The notes beneath the pieces are model-generated. The model ran no database searches, was not told the origin of the DNA, and saw only the letters and a program-made list of their open reading frames with translations. This document shows, piece by piece, positions 37,201-44,981 of a DNA stretch of 64,000 nucleotides. Both the position numbers and the translations under genes were made by a program. Positions within the stretch are counted from its first letter, which is position 1. Every line of letters starts with the position of its first letter. Source of the DNA: an uncultured Flavobacteriaceae bacterium (GTDB taxonomy: Bacteria > Bacteroidota > Bacteroidia > Flavobacteriales > Flavobacteriaceae); assembly GCA_937959395.1 (NCBI GenBank), contig CALGLR010000009.1, forward strand, positions 1 through 64,000. Direction: 5' to 3'.

Positions 37201-39634
37201 AAGCGCAGGCACAGATAGAATTCAATCAAATACTAGAATTCCAAATAATATTTGGCATCATGCATCTGTAATTTATGATGGTGTTAATGCTAGCATCTTC
37301 ATAGATGGTATATTAGATGCTACCAAAGTTATGAACTCACCAGTTCCAAATGGCTCAGATTTTGCTATTGGTGCAGTCTATGTTGATAAAGCAGATGTAA
37401 GAGATCATTTTAAAGGAGACATCGATGAAATTCGTGTTTGGAATGATGCACTTACTATAGATCAATTACGTTATGTAATGAACCAAGAAATTAGAAGAAA
37501 TACAACTTTTGTAAATGGTGCTATTGTACCAAATACGATTACTAAAAATGATATTGAAGTTGTAAATTGGACTAAATTACTAGCCTACTATTCAATGAAT
37601 TCATACATCGGCACACATCTTAATGATGTATCTGGTAATGGAAATAGAGGAAGCTTAACAGATCCTGCAACATTTACTTTAGAATTTCAATCATCACCAA
37701 TACCTTATAAATCTTTAAGTAATGGAGATTGGGATACGACAACGACATGGGCAAATGGAAGCGAACAATACATCCCTGGATCTGCCTCAATTGTTGACCC
37801 TAACATAACCATAGATTGGAATATTGTAGAAACCAACCACAACATCTCAATGAATAATACCGGCTTACCAAACAGTAATCAAGACAATAGAACTATTTTA
37901 GGGTTATTTGTTGACTCAAATAGCCTTACAGTATCTGGTAATACGGCTACAAATGCTGGTAACGGATTAACTGTTACTCATTATTTAAATATTGATGGTA
38001 AATTAGATCTTGAAGGAGAATCACAATTAATTCAAACTATCGATAGTGATTTTGAAGTCACTAGTTCGGGTACACTGCAAAGAGACCAACAAGGTACTCA
38101 AGATTTATTTACTTATAATTATTGGGGATCGCCTGTTGGAATTAGCAACACAACATCTAACAATAACAGTTATAAATTTCCGGACATCTATTTTGATGGT
38201 ACAAATCCAGCAGCTCCACAGAATATTAATATCCTTACTACTGGATACGATGGAACAAATGGATCACCAATAGGCATAGCAGATTACTGGATATGGAAAT
38301 TCTCTAACTTAACTAGTGATGATTATTCTGAATGGCAACAAGTGAGAAGCACTGGTACCTTATTAGCAGGTGAAGGATTCACTCTTAAAGGTGTTAATGA
38401 TACTGGAGGAGTTCCTAGTTTAGAACAAAACTATGTTCTAGAAGGGAAGCCTCACAATGGAGATATTACTTTAAATATAAATGCTGGAAATGATTATTTA
38501 GTAGGTAATCCATATGCCTCTGCATTAGATGCGCATCAATTCATATTAGATAATGCACCTACAATAGATGGTACAGGAAACACTACCGGAACATTATATT
38601 TCTGGGAACATTGGGGTGGAGGCTCACATATTTTAGATGAATATCAAGGTGGTTATGCAACATATAACCTATCTGGAGGAGTTGCTTCTGCTTCAATAGG
38701 AACTAGTGATCCAGATGTATCTACTGGAGGTACTCCAACAAAAATACCAGGTCGTTATATTCCTGTTGCTCAAGGTTTCTTCGTTACAGGGGAAAATACC
38801 GGAACCATTAAATTTAATAATGGACAACGTGCTTTCTTTAAAGAAAACACTGGTTCTATATTCTTTAGAGGAGATGAAGCAACTTCAATAGACTCAAGAA
38901 AAGACCCTTTAACCACAATAACGGATACAGAAAATGGTGACAATAGAATGAAAATAAGATTAGGGTTTAATTCTGTTAATGGCATACATCGACAACTATT
39001 AGTTACTCAAGATAGTCATGCAACATCTGGAATAGACTGGGGCTTCGATGGTGAGAATAACGAAACTCAAATAGATGACATGCATTGGATGATAGATAAT
39101 GAGAAATTTACTATTCAAGGAATTGATCGTATTAATAGTAAAACTAGACTACCTATAGGTATACAAACAGGTAGCGATGGTGTAAACTCAATAACTATTG
39201 ATAAATTAGAGAATGCTACTAGAGATCTAAAAATCTATTTATACGATAAACTAAGAGATAGACATCATGATTTAACACAAAGTGATTTTAATTTTAAATT
39301 ACCTGCTGGTGATCATTTAGATCGTTTCGAAATTGTTTTCCAAATCAATTTATTACGTCAAGAGACAGTTGATACAGATAGCTTTGAATATGAAACCGAT
39401 ATTGACTTCTATTTTGAAAACAATAATGAAGTCGTAATTATTAACAACCCTAGTTTAGAGAAATTAAAATCTATGGAGTTAATTAATACTGCTGGACAAT
39501 CTATATTTAAGTTTGATAAGCTTGAAAGCATAGAGAATAACAAAATAAAAGTTCCAACGATCAGTTCTGGTAATTATATATTAAACCTAAACACTGAAAA
39601 TGGAACATTATCGAAAAAAGTATTGATAAAATAA
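34226..39634 (+). CDS. Giant T9SS-secreted adhesin-like protein, paralogue 2
   Basis: 1802 residues. Signal peptide (about 1-33, ending IYSNSQ); a beta domain not present in paralogue 1 (about 35-142, with YDTFDDGWNGASN); one MAM-like jellyroll (about 148-320); an anchor-D-type domain (about 322-445, PEINITG); the NVQLWLK domain (about 455-890, YLAIKYGITLG, GIGRDDESDL); a LamG domain (about 925-1085, LGFDGVDNYTLIG, NIWHHASVIYDG); the YNYWGSPVG module (about 1297-1720); and a T9SS sorting domain (about 1735-1802). Compared with paralogue 1, one MAM-like unit is replaced by the N-terminal beta domain; the rest is collinear. The C-terminal modules are very close, pointing to duplication followed by N-terminal change. 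Surface binding inferred, ligand unknown. Confidence 0.88.
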   Translation: MKNSTLKNSFSIGVKSKLLFIAFALMTIYSNSQTSFVEVSVNWPEWSSENRAEIYDPSGTLLATLDNGYAGGANSAYSTTLNLGCIPDGTNYYVIMYDTFDDGWNGASNITVTSSGTIVLTNSGASATTTGTRLNFNVSGGCTGSCSATVDSFPYTESFESGFGAWSQSTNDEFDWSRRSGGTPSSNTGPNGASEGNFYLYTEASSNYSNFSTIESPCFELTDATSAQFSFYYHMYGANMGTLDVDISINGGLSYPTTLWSRTGQVQGSNNAAWNLVNLDLAAYLGQTVRIRFKGSTGNNFRSDMAIDDISLTATTDPKPEINITGNNNVINSGDTTPIITDNTNFGSVDVVSGSRTHTFLINNSGTLPLNLTGSAPYVTISGPAATEFILNTIPSTPINSGNFSSFDITFDPISDGVRIATISIANNDANENPYTFTIQGFGDVPLAEGPGGVKTNVQLWLKANDGAGTVDGQPLSLWVDQAKDNDASVNLPGQEPIYRDNPNANVNYNAVVDFNNNFGSYPIDYTYSDTNRQYLKGDAGFYTDDIYVVLKPNRPASSSSGFYDIFCGDSDTTVQATDASGVGFGAYSVRFENEVLSYAHGTTPNGVTPIENRGYGVAETYTTTIFDNVGIINGRHNTDLPATGYELLYNNENVVNTEVGVPQFGTIDDSRYWIGRSEGYKSSLDGRVVEIITFSSRNNENPNRNRIQSYLAIKYGITLGVNGISQNYVASNNEVIWDVSANAGYNFDIAGIGRDDESDLKQKQSKSANNTSIVSMSLENTELTNNLNNNTFATSNEFLIWGNDGENTNSSPASITVDLGPAIITTVTDVMNRTWKINETSGNDIRTVEISVFETDLAGLPPLTGNDAYVMLVADDEDFTTSLNTVFLDPSTFNGLATREGTYDFDGTKYFTFGVAHEQVEPRHLGFDGVDNYTLIGDRIDLSGRFTASAWVKPDGSNALTSDKTIVAKNDGAAGYKFFLTDDNYVSFTVGSAGTDRIQSNTRIPNNIWHHASVIYDGVNASIFIDGILDATKVMNSPVPNGSDFAIGAVYVDKADVRDHFKGDIDEIRVWNDALTIDQLRYVMNQEIRRNTTFVNGAIVPNTITKNDIEVVNWTKLLAYYSMNSYIGTHLNDVSGNGNRGSLTDPATFTLEFQSSPIPYKSLSNGDWDTTTTWANGSEQYIPGSASIVDPNITIDWNIVETNHNISMNNTGLPNSNQDNRTILGLFVDSNSLTVSGNTATNAGNGLTVTHYLNIDGKLDLEGESQLIQTIDSDFEVTSSGTLQRDQQGTQDLFTYNYWGSPVGISNTTSNNNSYKFPDIYFDGTNPAAPQNINILTTGYDGTNGSPIGIADYWIWKFSNLTSDDYSEWQQVRSTGTLLAGEGFTLKGVNDTGGVPSLEQNYVLEGKPHNGDITLNINAGNDYLVGNPYASALDAHQFILDNAPTIDGTGNTTGTLYFWEHWGGGSHILDEYQGGYATYNLSGGVASASIGTSDPDVSTGGTPTKIPGRYIPVAQGFFVTGENTGTIKFNNGQRAFFKENTGSIFFRGDEATSIDSRKDPLTTITDTENGDNRMKIRLGFNSVNGIHRQLLVTQDSHATSGIDWGFDGENNETQIDDMHWMIDNEKFTIQGIDRINSKTRLPIGIQTGSDGVNSITIDKLENATRDLKIYLYDKLRDRHHDLTQSDFNFKLPAGDHLDRFEIVFQINLLRQETVDTDSFEYETDIDFYFENNNEVVIINNPSLEKLKSMELINTAGQSIFKFDKLESIENNKIKVPTISSGNYILNLNTENGTLSKKVLIK

Positions 39635-39969
39635 ATAGTCTAAGATTTAAGTTTTTATTAGTAAGCATGTCAATACTTTTACTAAATCCCGAAATTAATT
39701 TTTCGGGATTTTTTAATTTAAATTAATTATGTCAGGAGCGCAGTCGAAACCTAATAGAATATATAATATTTATTTTGACTAAGTTCACACAAGAAAATCA
39801 TGTCAGTTCGTCCCGAAGCTTCGGGATTGACTTTTAGGAGAAGTGTATCGAGAACATTGCTTTTTGCATCAAAAATCTATTCTCGATACATTTTATTTCC
39901 ATTGCATTACAACAAAACACTCGAACTGACGATTTTTAATCACTAATACAGTTATACCAAACTCAGGTT
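39635..39969. other. Repeat-rich gap between giant paralogue 2 and hisS
   Basis: 335 bases with no gene. From left: a terminator (39684-39716); a short core repeat GAGCGCAGTCGAAAC (39735-39750); a GTCAGTTCG...GATTGAC element (39802-39831) containing the 16-bp perfect palindrome TCCCGAAGCTTCGGGA (39811-39826); a hairpin GTATCGAGAA / TTCTCGATAC (39845-39854 and 39880-39889) with a 25-base loop; and CACTCGAACTGACGA (about 39918-39933), matching the GTCAGTTCG end in reverse. Such stacked palindromes between convergent genes are typical insertion grounds for short repeats in this lineage. Confidence 0.75.
39684..39716 (+). terminator. Terminator of giant paralogue 2
   Basis: AAATCCCGAAA (39684-39694) and TTTCGGGATTT (39701-39711) form a perfect 11-bp stem with a 6-base loop and a T run. 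Confidence 0.9.
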
Positions 39970-41628
39970 TTAAGATAGCTTTAAAATCAGCTCATCTAAA
40001 CTTAATTTAGTTTGCTCACCAGACTGCATGTCTTTCAGTGCATAGTTATTATTTTCTAACTCCTCCTCGCCTACTAAAACAACAAATGGAATGTCACGCT
40101 TATTAGCATAATTCATTTGCTTCTTCATTTTTGCTTTGTCTGGATACAACTCTGCATTAATCGTTTTTTCACGTAATGTTTTTATAGCTTTTAAACTAAA
40201 CAAAGCTTCTTTATCACCAAAATTAATAAACAACACCTCTGTAGTTTTAGTGATCGTTTCGGGAAATAACTCCAACTCCTCTAAAACTAAATAAATACGA
40301 TCTAAACCAAAACTTATGCCAACACCACTTACATTCTTTAATCCAAAGATTCCAGTTAAATCATCATAACGACCGCCACCACCAATAGATCCCATACTCA
40401 CTCCTTCTGGGGCAGAAACTTCAAAAATAGCACCTGTATAATAGTTTAAACCTCTAGCTAAAGTCACATCCAACTGTAGTTTTGCTGTTTTTAAGCCTAG
40501 ACTTGTAATTGCTGAGTTAATAAACTCCAATTCCTCTATTCCTTTTTTACCTTCAGTAGAAGTGTTTAAAATAGATTTAAGACTATTTATTTGAGACTCA
40601 AAATTACCCGACAACGTAAATAAAGGTTGTAATTTTTCTATTCCACTTTCAGGAATACCTTTATTTAGCATTTCTTCTTTTACCTTCTCCTCTCCTATTT
40701 TGTCTAATTTATCTAAGGCAACAGTAAAATCTATTAACTTATCACTTGCCCCAATAACTTCAGCGATACCAGATAAAATTTTTCGATTATTAATTTTAAT
40801 AGTAACACCTTCTAATTTTAAAGCCGAAAACACACTGTCATATAATTGTATAAATTCTACTTCTTGAAACAATGAATCGCTTCCAACAACATCGGCATCA
40901 CATTGATAAAATTCTCTAAAACGTCCTTTTTGCGGTCTATCTGCTCTCCACACTGGTTGCATTTGATAACGCTTAAATGGGAACTCTATCTCATTTTGGT
41001 GTTGTACCACATATCTAGCGAAAGGCACTGTTAAATCGTAGCGTAAGGCTTTTTCACTTATATAATTTCCAACGTAATTATTACCTAATTGAAAATAAAA
41101 ATCACCATAAATAAGAAATGTTAATTCAGTCAAACTTGAATTATCTTCTTTCAGTAACTTGTTTTTAAGATCTTCTTTAGCTAGAATCATATTTTCTATT
41201 CTAAACCAAATATCTCCTGTTAACTTATCTAGGTTGATAGATTTTTCATCAAATTTTATATTTTCATTTGCTCTTAGTATACCTGGAAACACTTTAATAA
41301 AGTTTTCTTTCCAATTATTTAAATCAAACTCCTTCTCATTATAGGCTAATCTTAAATTATGAAGAGCTGTCTTTATTGTTTCAACTAAATTATTATTAAA
41401 ATCTTTTAAAAAATCACCTGAATTCAAAATCTTAAAAATCAAACGATCTCCTTCCTCTCCATATTTCCCCATTAAGGTGTCTGAATTTTCAAAACTAGGC
41501 GTTTCTATAGGCTGAAAACCAAAGGTCTCAAATTGAGTCCTTATTGTATTAAAAATATAATTTCGTTTTGCAACTTGTTCTGGATTAAAATCTCGTGTTC
41601 CTTTTGGTATGCCTGGTTTCTGTGCCAT
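39970..41628 (-). CDS. hisS: Histidyl-tRNA synthetase with a large insertion
   Basis: 552 residues, clearly longer than typical bacterial HisRS (about 420-460). Class II motifs are present: motif 1 region around [10 protein letters not shown] (38-47), motif 2 in [31 protein letters not shown] (around 215-245, quoted as known signature), the histidine-specific [14 protein letters not shown] and [11 protein letters not shown], motif 3 in [13 protein letters not shown], and an anticodon-binding domain (about 450-552). Between ILNSGDF (residue 72) and [10 protein letters not shown] (191) lies about 115 residues of Lys/Asn/Leu-rich sequence absent from standard enzymes. Flavobacterial homologues have a variable segment here, as I recall shorter. 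It charges tRNA-His. Two candidate minus-strand -7 boxes (41739-41746 and 41761-41768) would put a hairpin into the leader. Confidence 0.95.
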   Translation of the reverse strand: MAQKPGIPKGTRDFNPEQVAKRNYIFNTIRTQFETFGFQPIETPSFENSDTLMGKYGEEGDRLIFKILNSGDFLKDFNNNLVETIKTALHNLRLAYNEKEFDLNNWKENFIKVFPGILRANENIKFDEKSINLDKLTGDIWFRIENMILAKEDLKNKLLKEDNSSLTELTFLIYGDFYFQLGNNYVGNYISEKALRYDLTVPFARYVVQHQNEIEFPFKRYQMQPVWRADRPQKGRFREFYQCDADVVGSDSLFQEVEFIQLYDSVFSALKLEGVTIKINNRKILSGIAEVIGASDKLIDFTVALDKLDKIGEEKVKEEMLNKGIPESGIEKLQPLFTLSGNFESQINSLKSILNTSTEGKKGIEELEFINSAITSLGLKTAKLQLDVTLARGLNYYTGAIFEVSAPEGVSMGSIGGGGRYDDLTGIFGLKNVSGVGISFGLDRIYLVLEELELFPETITKTTEVLFINFGDKEALFSLKAIKTLREKTINAELYPDKAKMKKQMNYANKRDIPFVVLVGEEELENNNYALKDMQSGEQTKLSLDELILKLS

Positions 41629-41702
41629 AATATTCCCTTTGAAAAATGGGATTTTTTTAATTATTATATATTTTCTAGGTTGGACTTTATATTATATTCA
41701 AG

Positions 41703-41729
41703 CAATGTTGGTGGAAAACACCAACATTG
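41703..41729 (-). repeat. Hairpin A in the hisS leader region
   Basis: CAATGTTGGTG and CACCAACATTG form a perfect 11-bp stem with loop GAAAA. On the minus strand the inner part reads GTTGGTGTTTTCCACCAAC, identical to hairpin B on the plus strand. It would lie in the 5' leader of hisS if transcription starts at the nearer -7 box. Confidence 0.75.
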
Positions 41730-41860
41730 GCAAAATTTCAAAAGTACTTTACAACCAAAACAAAAATAATAGTTTTAAATAAGAAATAGATCCCTACTCT
41801 TGCAGGAATTCATCAATTTTATCAACTTATGCAAATAATTATAAAGTCGTTTTTGTGCCT

Positions 41861-41883
41861 TTGTTGGTGTTTTCCACCAACAA
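41861..41883 (+). repeat. Hairpin B, inverted copy of hairpin A
   Basis: TTGTTGGTG and CACCAACAA form a 9-bp stem with loop TTTTC. The 19-base core is the exact reverse complement of the core of hairpin A, 131 bases away, giving a BIME-like pair. Confidence 0.75.
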
Positions 41884-41922
41884 CATATTTATTTCTTATA
41901 CACAAAGTTTAAAAACAAACAG

Positions 41923-41942
41923 ATTCCTGCCTGCGCAGGAAT
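41923..41942. repeat. ATTCCTGC-CTGC-GCAGGAAT palindrome
   Basis: A perfect 8-bp stem with a 4-base loop, immediately after the DUF6495 stop codon on the minus strand. A partial copy (TTGCAGGAATTC) is at about 41800-41811. Short palindromes with this sequence are a common intergenic type in flavobacterial genomes as I recall. No T run, so probably not a terminator. Confidence 0.6.
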
Positions 41943-41944
41943 TA

Positions 41945-42412
41945 TTAATTTATAAGCTTATAAAAATACTTATACAAGTCCCCTTTTGTAATAACCGAAC
42001 CCTGCTCAATTAGCTTAAATTTATCGAGATGCGGATCTTTTGAATAGTCTTTATTTGCTTGAACAAACTCCACATCATCACTCATAAGATTTTCTCGCAA
42101 CCAATTAAAACCGTCTTTAGTTGTTAAATCTTCTTTATTTTTAAGTTTCACACCAATTAAATGCATGTTTTTTTCATTTAAAGCAAATAAATGCATGCTT
42201 TGAGGTGAAATATGCTCTAAATATTTTGCTTTATTTAAAGCGCCTTCCCATATTAAATCGCTAAAAACATCTAATTCTATTTCGGCTAACTCAGGTTTGT
42301 TAGTTTTCAAATTTGTCCATTCATCAGCAGTTATAGATTGTGTTGCTAAAAAATTTATAAATTCTTGATGCAGTTCTTCAAATTGTTCTTTTGTAAGTCT
42401 AGAATACTTCAT
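41945..42412 (-). CDS. DUF6495 family protein
   Basis: 155 residues when started at the ATG at 42412 (MKYSRLTKEQFEELHQEF). An upstream ATG at 42433 would add 7 residues (MKNIKFF), but that codon touches a palindromic repeat and I recall family members starting at MKYxRL, so the inner start is preferred. The protein is acidic and helical with a conserved EGALNKAKYLEH / FALNEKNMHLI centre and GFNWLRENL. DUF6495 is a Bacteroidota family of unknown role. It lies between the ribosomal protein operon and hisS on the same strand, so a link to translation is possible but unproven. Confidence 0.8.
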   Translation of the reverse strand: MKYSRLTKEQFEELHQEFINFLATQSITADEWTNLKTNKPELAEIELDVFSDLIWEGALNKAKYLEHISPQSMHLFALNEKNMHLIGVKLKNKEDLTTKDGFNWLRENLMSDDVEFVQANKDYSKDPHLDKFKLIEQGSVITKGDLYKYFYKLIN

Positions 42413-42431
42413 GAAAAATTTTATATTTTTC

Positions 42432-42475
42432 ATTTCCGTCCTTCGTCTAAGCTCAGGTTAAACTCCGGCGGAAAT
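42432..42475 (+). repeat. Palindromic intergenic repeat, copy with ATTTCCG ends
   Basis: Bounded by ATTTCCG (42432-42438) and CGGAAAT (42469-42475), core CCTTCGTCTAAGCTCAGG. It aligns end to end with the minus strand of 7192-7232 (CTTCGACTGCGCTCAG). It sits directly upstream of the DUF6495 gene. Confidence 0.7.
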
Positions 42476-42595
42476 CTTAGTCATTATATTTCTAAATAAA
42501 CTTAGAAATGCTATTTTATGAGATCCCGCTGAAAAAAAGCGGGATTAGTTCAGCTATGCTTTTTAAAAGCAAAAGTTTTAAAATGCTGCTTCACT

Positions 42596-42632
42596 AAAAA
42601 AAACCGTTTAGAAATGAATCCAAACGGTTTTA
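42596..42632 (-). terminator. Terminator of rpsF-rpsR-rplI
   Basis: AAACCGTTT (42601-42609) pairs with AAACGGTTT (42622-42630), with two further base pairs past one mismatch. On the minus strand it is followed by eight T (42603-42596). Located just after the rplI stop codon. Confidence 0.9.
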
Positions 42633-42652
42633 TTAATTATATAAATTTAAAA

Positions 42653-43102
42653 TTATGCTTGCGCTACAACTTCAAATTCTAAATCTACAGATACTTCTCT
42701 GTGTAAACGAACTGTAGCGTTATATTTCCCTAAACGCTTTACATTTCCACCTTGTACTGTAATGAATTTTTTATCAATAGATTGTCCTTGCTTTTCTAAA
42801 GCTTCAGCAACATTGATATTATTTACAGATCCAAATAATTTGTCTCCAGTTCCAACTTTAGAAGCTATTTTAAGCTCTAATGCTTTAATAGCGTCTGCGA
42901 TTTTAGTCGCATCATCTACTATTCTCTTTTCTTTAAAGGCACGTTGCTTTAAATTTTCAGCTAATACTTTCTTTGCAGAAACAGTAGCTAAAATAGCTTC
43001 ACCTTGAGGAATTAAAAAGTTTCTACCATAACCGTTCTTAACCGTTACAACATCGTCTTTAAATCCTAAATTTTCAACGTCTTGTTTTAATATAAGTTCC
43101 AT
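42653..43102 (-). CDS. rplI: 50S ribosomal protein L9
   Basis: 149 residues, standard length. The N-terminal RNA-binding domain begins MELILKQDVENLGFKDDVVTVKNGYGRNFLIP, of which GYGRNFLIP is the L9 signature. A long connecting helix (about 45-75) and a C-terminal domain (about 80-149) follow. It binds 23S rRNA near the L1 stalk. Last gene of rpsF-rpsR-rplI, 13 bases after rpsR, followed by a strong terminator. Confidence 0.98.
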   Translation of the reverse strand: MELILKQDVENLGFKDDVVTVKNGYGRNFLIPQGEAILATVSAKKVLAENLKQRAFKEKRIVDDATKIADAIKALELKIASKVGTGDKLFGSVNNINVAEALEKQGQSIDKKFITVQGGNVKRLGKYNATVRLHREVSVDLEFEVVAQA

Positions 43103-43115
43103 TGTTATGATCTTT

Positions 43116-43412
43116 TTATTTTAATAAATCTGCTACGTAAGGTAATAACGCTAAATGACGCGCTCTTTTCACTGCTACAGATACTTTTCTTTGATATTTT
43201 AAAGAGGTTCCTGTTAAACGTCTAGGTAAAATTTTACCTTGCTCGTTAATAAAACCTAATAACCAATCTGCATCTTTATAATCTACATATTTGATACCAG
43301 ACTTTTTGAAACGACAATACTTCTTATTCTTGTTAGTTTCAATATTTAAAGGCGTTAAATATCTAATTTCGCCTTCTTTTTTTCCTTTTGACTGTTGTTC
43401 TATTGTAGACAT
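43116..43412 (-). CDS. rpsR: 30S ribosomal protein S18
   Basis: 98 residues. The conserved core [33 protein letters not shown] (about 33-65) contains the S18 family signature ending in [11 protein letters not shown], followed by a basic helical tail (about 75-98). The N-terminal 25 residues are an extension common in Bacteroidota. S18 forms a heterodimer with S6 on the 30S platform; the S6 gene is 3 bases upstream. Confidence 0.98.
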   Translation of the reverse strand: MSTIEQQSKGKKEGEIRYLTPLNIETNKNKKYCRFKKSGIKYVDYKDADWLLGFINEQGKILPRRLTGTSLKYQRKVSVAVKRARHLALLPYVADLLK

Positions 43413-43415
43413 AAC

Positions 43416-43766
43416 TTATGCTTTTGCTTTCGCTTTTAGTTTTAATTTAGCTCTTCTTCTCTCAGCCCACGAAATTGCGTGCTTGTCTAAAGCTACTGTT
43501 AAGTAACGCATAAAACGCTCATCACGTCTAAACTCTACTTCTAAAGGGTTAACAGCTTCACCATCTACTTGATACTCGAATAAGTGATAAAAACCACTTT
43601 TTTTGTTTTGAATTGGATAAGCTAACTTTTTTAGCCCCCAGTTTTCTTTGGATACCATCTTTGCTCCTCTAGAAACAAGAAAATCTTCGTATTTCTTTAC
43701 TGTTTCCTTTATCTGATCTTCAGATAAAACGGGATTTAAGATGAAAACAGTTTCATAATGATTCAT
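43416..43766 (-). CDS. rpsF: 30S ribosomal protein S6
   Basis: 116 residues. Conserved MNHYETVFILNP start, KENWGLKKLAYPIQNKKSGFYHLFEYQ centre (S6 core) and a Lys/Ala-rich tail (RRRAKLKLKAKAKA). First gene of the classical rpsF-rpsR-rplI order. A promoter fits at 43800-43831, giving a leader of only about 27 bases, too short for the S6:S18-binding leader known in many bacteria. Confidence 0.98.
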   Translation of the reverse strand: MNHYETVFILNPVLSEDQIKETVKKYEDFLVSRGAKMVSKENWGLKKLAYPIQNKKSGFYHLFEYQVDGEAVNPLEVEFRRDERFMRYLTVALDKHAISWAERRRAKLKLKAKAKA

Positions 43767-43799
43767 AAAAATCTATTTAAATTTGTTAAAAATTGGCTG

Positions 43800-43831
43800 C
43801 AAAAATACTCCTTTTTATTAACTACTGCAAC
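43800..43831 (-). promoter_or_regulatory. Predicted promoter of rpsF-rpsR-rplI
   Basis: On the minus strand GTTG (43831-43828), 20 bases, then TATTTTTG (43807-43800), a good match to the Bacteroidota consensus. The rpsF start codon is about 34 bases further. Confidence 0.7.
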
Positions 43832-43978
43832 TTAATCGGGAGAAAATCGATAGAAAAAAGAAGCCTTCGAACGATGTGTTAAACTTTTGTTAAAACAAAC
43901 TCTTTGCCGATGTTTCTTGTTTTTTAACCGATTTTTTTGTAACATTGTCGATAACTTAACCTAAAATGTAAAAAGACT

Positions 43979-44674
43979 ATGACTTTAAATTGTGTAGTAG
44001 TAGATGATTCAGCCATACAGCGATTGTCTATTGTAAAGCTAATTGAGAATAACAATTCGCTTAATTTGATTGCAGAGTACAGTAGTGCTCTAGAAACTAA
44101 AAATGGATTAAACACTCATAAAGTAGATCTTATCTTCTTAGATATTGAGATGCCCGTTTTGAATGGTTTCGAACTTTTAGACGTATTAAATAACAAACCG
44201 CAAATTATTTTTGTAACGGGTAAAACAGAATATGCTTTTAAAGCATTTAATTACGACGCTACAGATTATTTGCAAAAACCTATAACTCGAGAACGTTTTA
44301 ACTCAGCCGTTGAGAAAGCCCTAGAACAACATAAGCTGAAATTAGACTTTAACGAGACCGAAGGTGAACACATCTTCGTTAAAAGTAATTTAAAAAAACG
44401 TAAAGTATATATTAGAGATATTAAATGGATAGAAGCTCTTGGTGATTATGTAAAATTAGTTACCGAAGAAAGTTCACTTGTAGTACTTTCTACAATGAAA
44501 GCTTTTGAAAGCGAATTGCCCGAAGGAAAATTCCTTAGAATTCATAAATCTTATATTGTAAATTTAGATAAAGTAGATCGTTTTAACAGTAAAAATGTTG
44601 AAGTTGGTGCTTACGAAATACCGTTAAGTAGAAACAAGAAAACATTACTTGTTGATGCTTTAAATAATATCTAA
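43979..44674 (+). CDS. LytTR-family response regulator
   Basis: 231 residues. An N-terminal receiver domain (about 1-118) has the acidic pair D9-D10 (VVVDDS), the phospho-acceptor Asp in LIFLDIEMP (about residue 55), the conserved Thr in FVTGKTEYA and the Lys in YLQKPI. A C-terminal LytTR DNA-binding domain (about 130-231) has IKWIEALGDYVKLVTE and LRIHKSYIVNLDKV. Such regulators usually pair with a 7TM/LytS-type histidine kinase, but none is encoded in this window, so it is an orphan here. Divergent from the rpsF operon; ends at a terminator. Confidence 0.95.
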   Translation: MTLNCVVVDDSAIQRLSIVKLIENNNSLNLIAEYSSALETKNGLNTHKVDLIFLDIEMPVLNGFELLDVLNNKPQIIFVTGKTEYAFKAFNYDATDYLQKPITRERFNSAVEKALEQHKLKLDFNETEGEHIFVKSNLKKRKVYIRDIKWIEALGDYVKLVTEESSLVVLSTMKAFESELPEGKFLRIHKSYIVNLDKVDRFNSKNVEVGAYEIPLSRNKKTLLVDALNNI

Positions 44675-44711
44675 ATGTAAAGTAAAACATATACTTTAAA
44701 GTCTTATCAAA

Positions 44712-44750
44712 TAAAAAAAACCTGTTTCCTCAATTGGAACAGGTTTTTTT
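44712..44750 (+). terminator. Terminator after the LytTR regulator
   Basis: AAAACCTGTTTCC and GGAACAGGTTTT pair with a single-base bulge around a 6-base loop (TCAATT). It is flanked by an A run and a T run, so it could work on both strands. Confidence 0.88.
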
Positions 44751-44918
44751 ATGAGATACTTTTATATACAAAAAATGACTTGTTGGTTTTATTTGTTTGT
44801 TGTGTTAATTAAAAAAACGTATGAGCAAAAAACACAATAGTTAATAACTACCCTTTTGAGTTTTGTGTAATGTTAAAAAAACATCCGAATTCAATTATTT
44901 TATAATTATTCACACTTA

Positions 44919-44936
44919 TTTGACATTCATTTGACA
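44919..44936 (+). promoter_or_regulatory. Tandem TTTGACA direct repeat, one helical turn apart
   Basis: TTTGACA at 44919-44925 and again at 44930-44936 (period 11). Each copy resembles a -35/-33 promoter element (TTGACA, TTTG), so it may be a promoter with duplicated upstream box or a dimeric activator site for the gene at 44982. No good -7 box in the exact spacing was seen. Confidence 0.35.
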
Positions 44937-44981
44937 CTTTTCTGTAGATGTTGATTTAGTTTTACTGAAAACAAAATCAGC

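Larger units (their letters stand above)
41629..41944. other. Gap upstream of hisS: two opposed identical hairpins and a palindrome
   Basis: 316 bases without a gene. It holds hairpin A (41703-41729), hairpin B (41861-41883) and the ATTCCTGC...GCAGGAAT palindrome (41923-41942). Candidate hisS promoter boxes lie between A and B. The rest is AT-rich and shows no other structure to me. Confidence 0.7.
44675..44981 (+). other. Gap after the LytTR gene: terminator and a tandem TTTGACA motif
   Basis: 307 bases without a gene. It contains the terminator at 44712-44750 and a tandem TTTGACA pair at 44919-44936, 46 bases before the next start codon. The rest is AT-rich and shows nothing else to me. 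Confidence 0.7.

Noticed and set aside
28295-39634. Repeated DNA that could suggest a CRISPR array or tandem repeat locus
   Set aside because: The repeats are long, in frame and explained by two paralogous coding sequences; no short regularly spaced repeats with unique spacers occur anywhere in the window.
41629-41740. T-box or attenuation leader for hisS
   Set aside because: No T-box consensus, no specifier-loop structure and no terminator hairpin with a T run; only a simple hairpin with a 5-base loop. T-boxes are also not expected in this phylum.
42523-42545. ATCCCGCT / AGCGGGAT hairpin taken as a terminator for the DUF6495 side
   Set aside because: Neither strand has a T run after the stem; the T run on the minus strand is in the loop. 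It may be another short palindrome, and the clear terminator of the ribosomal operon is at 42596-42632.
43767-43800. S6:S18-binding leader RNA before rpsF
   Set aside because: The predicted leader is only about 27 bases and lacks the paired CCG-containing structure.
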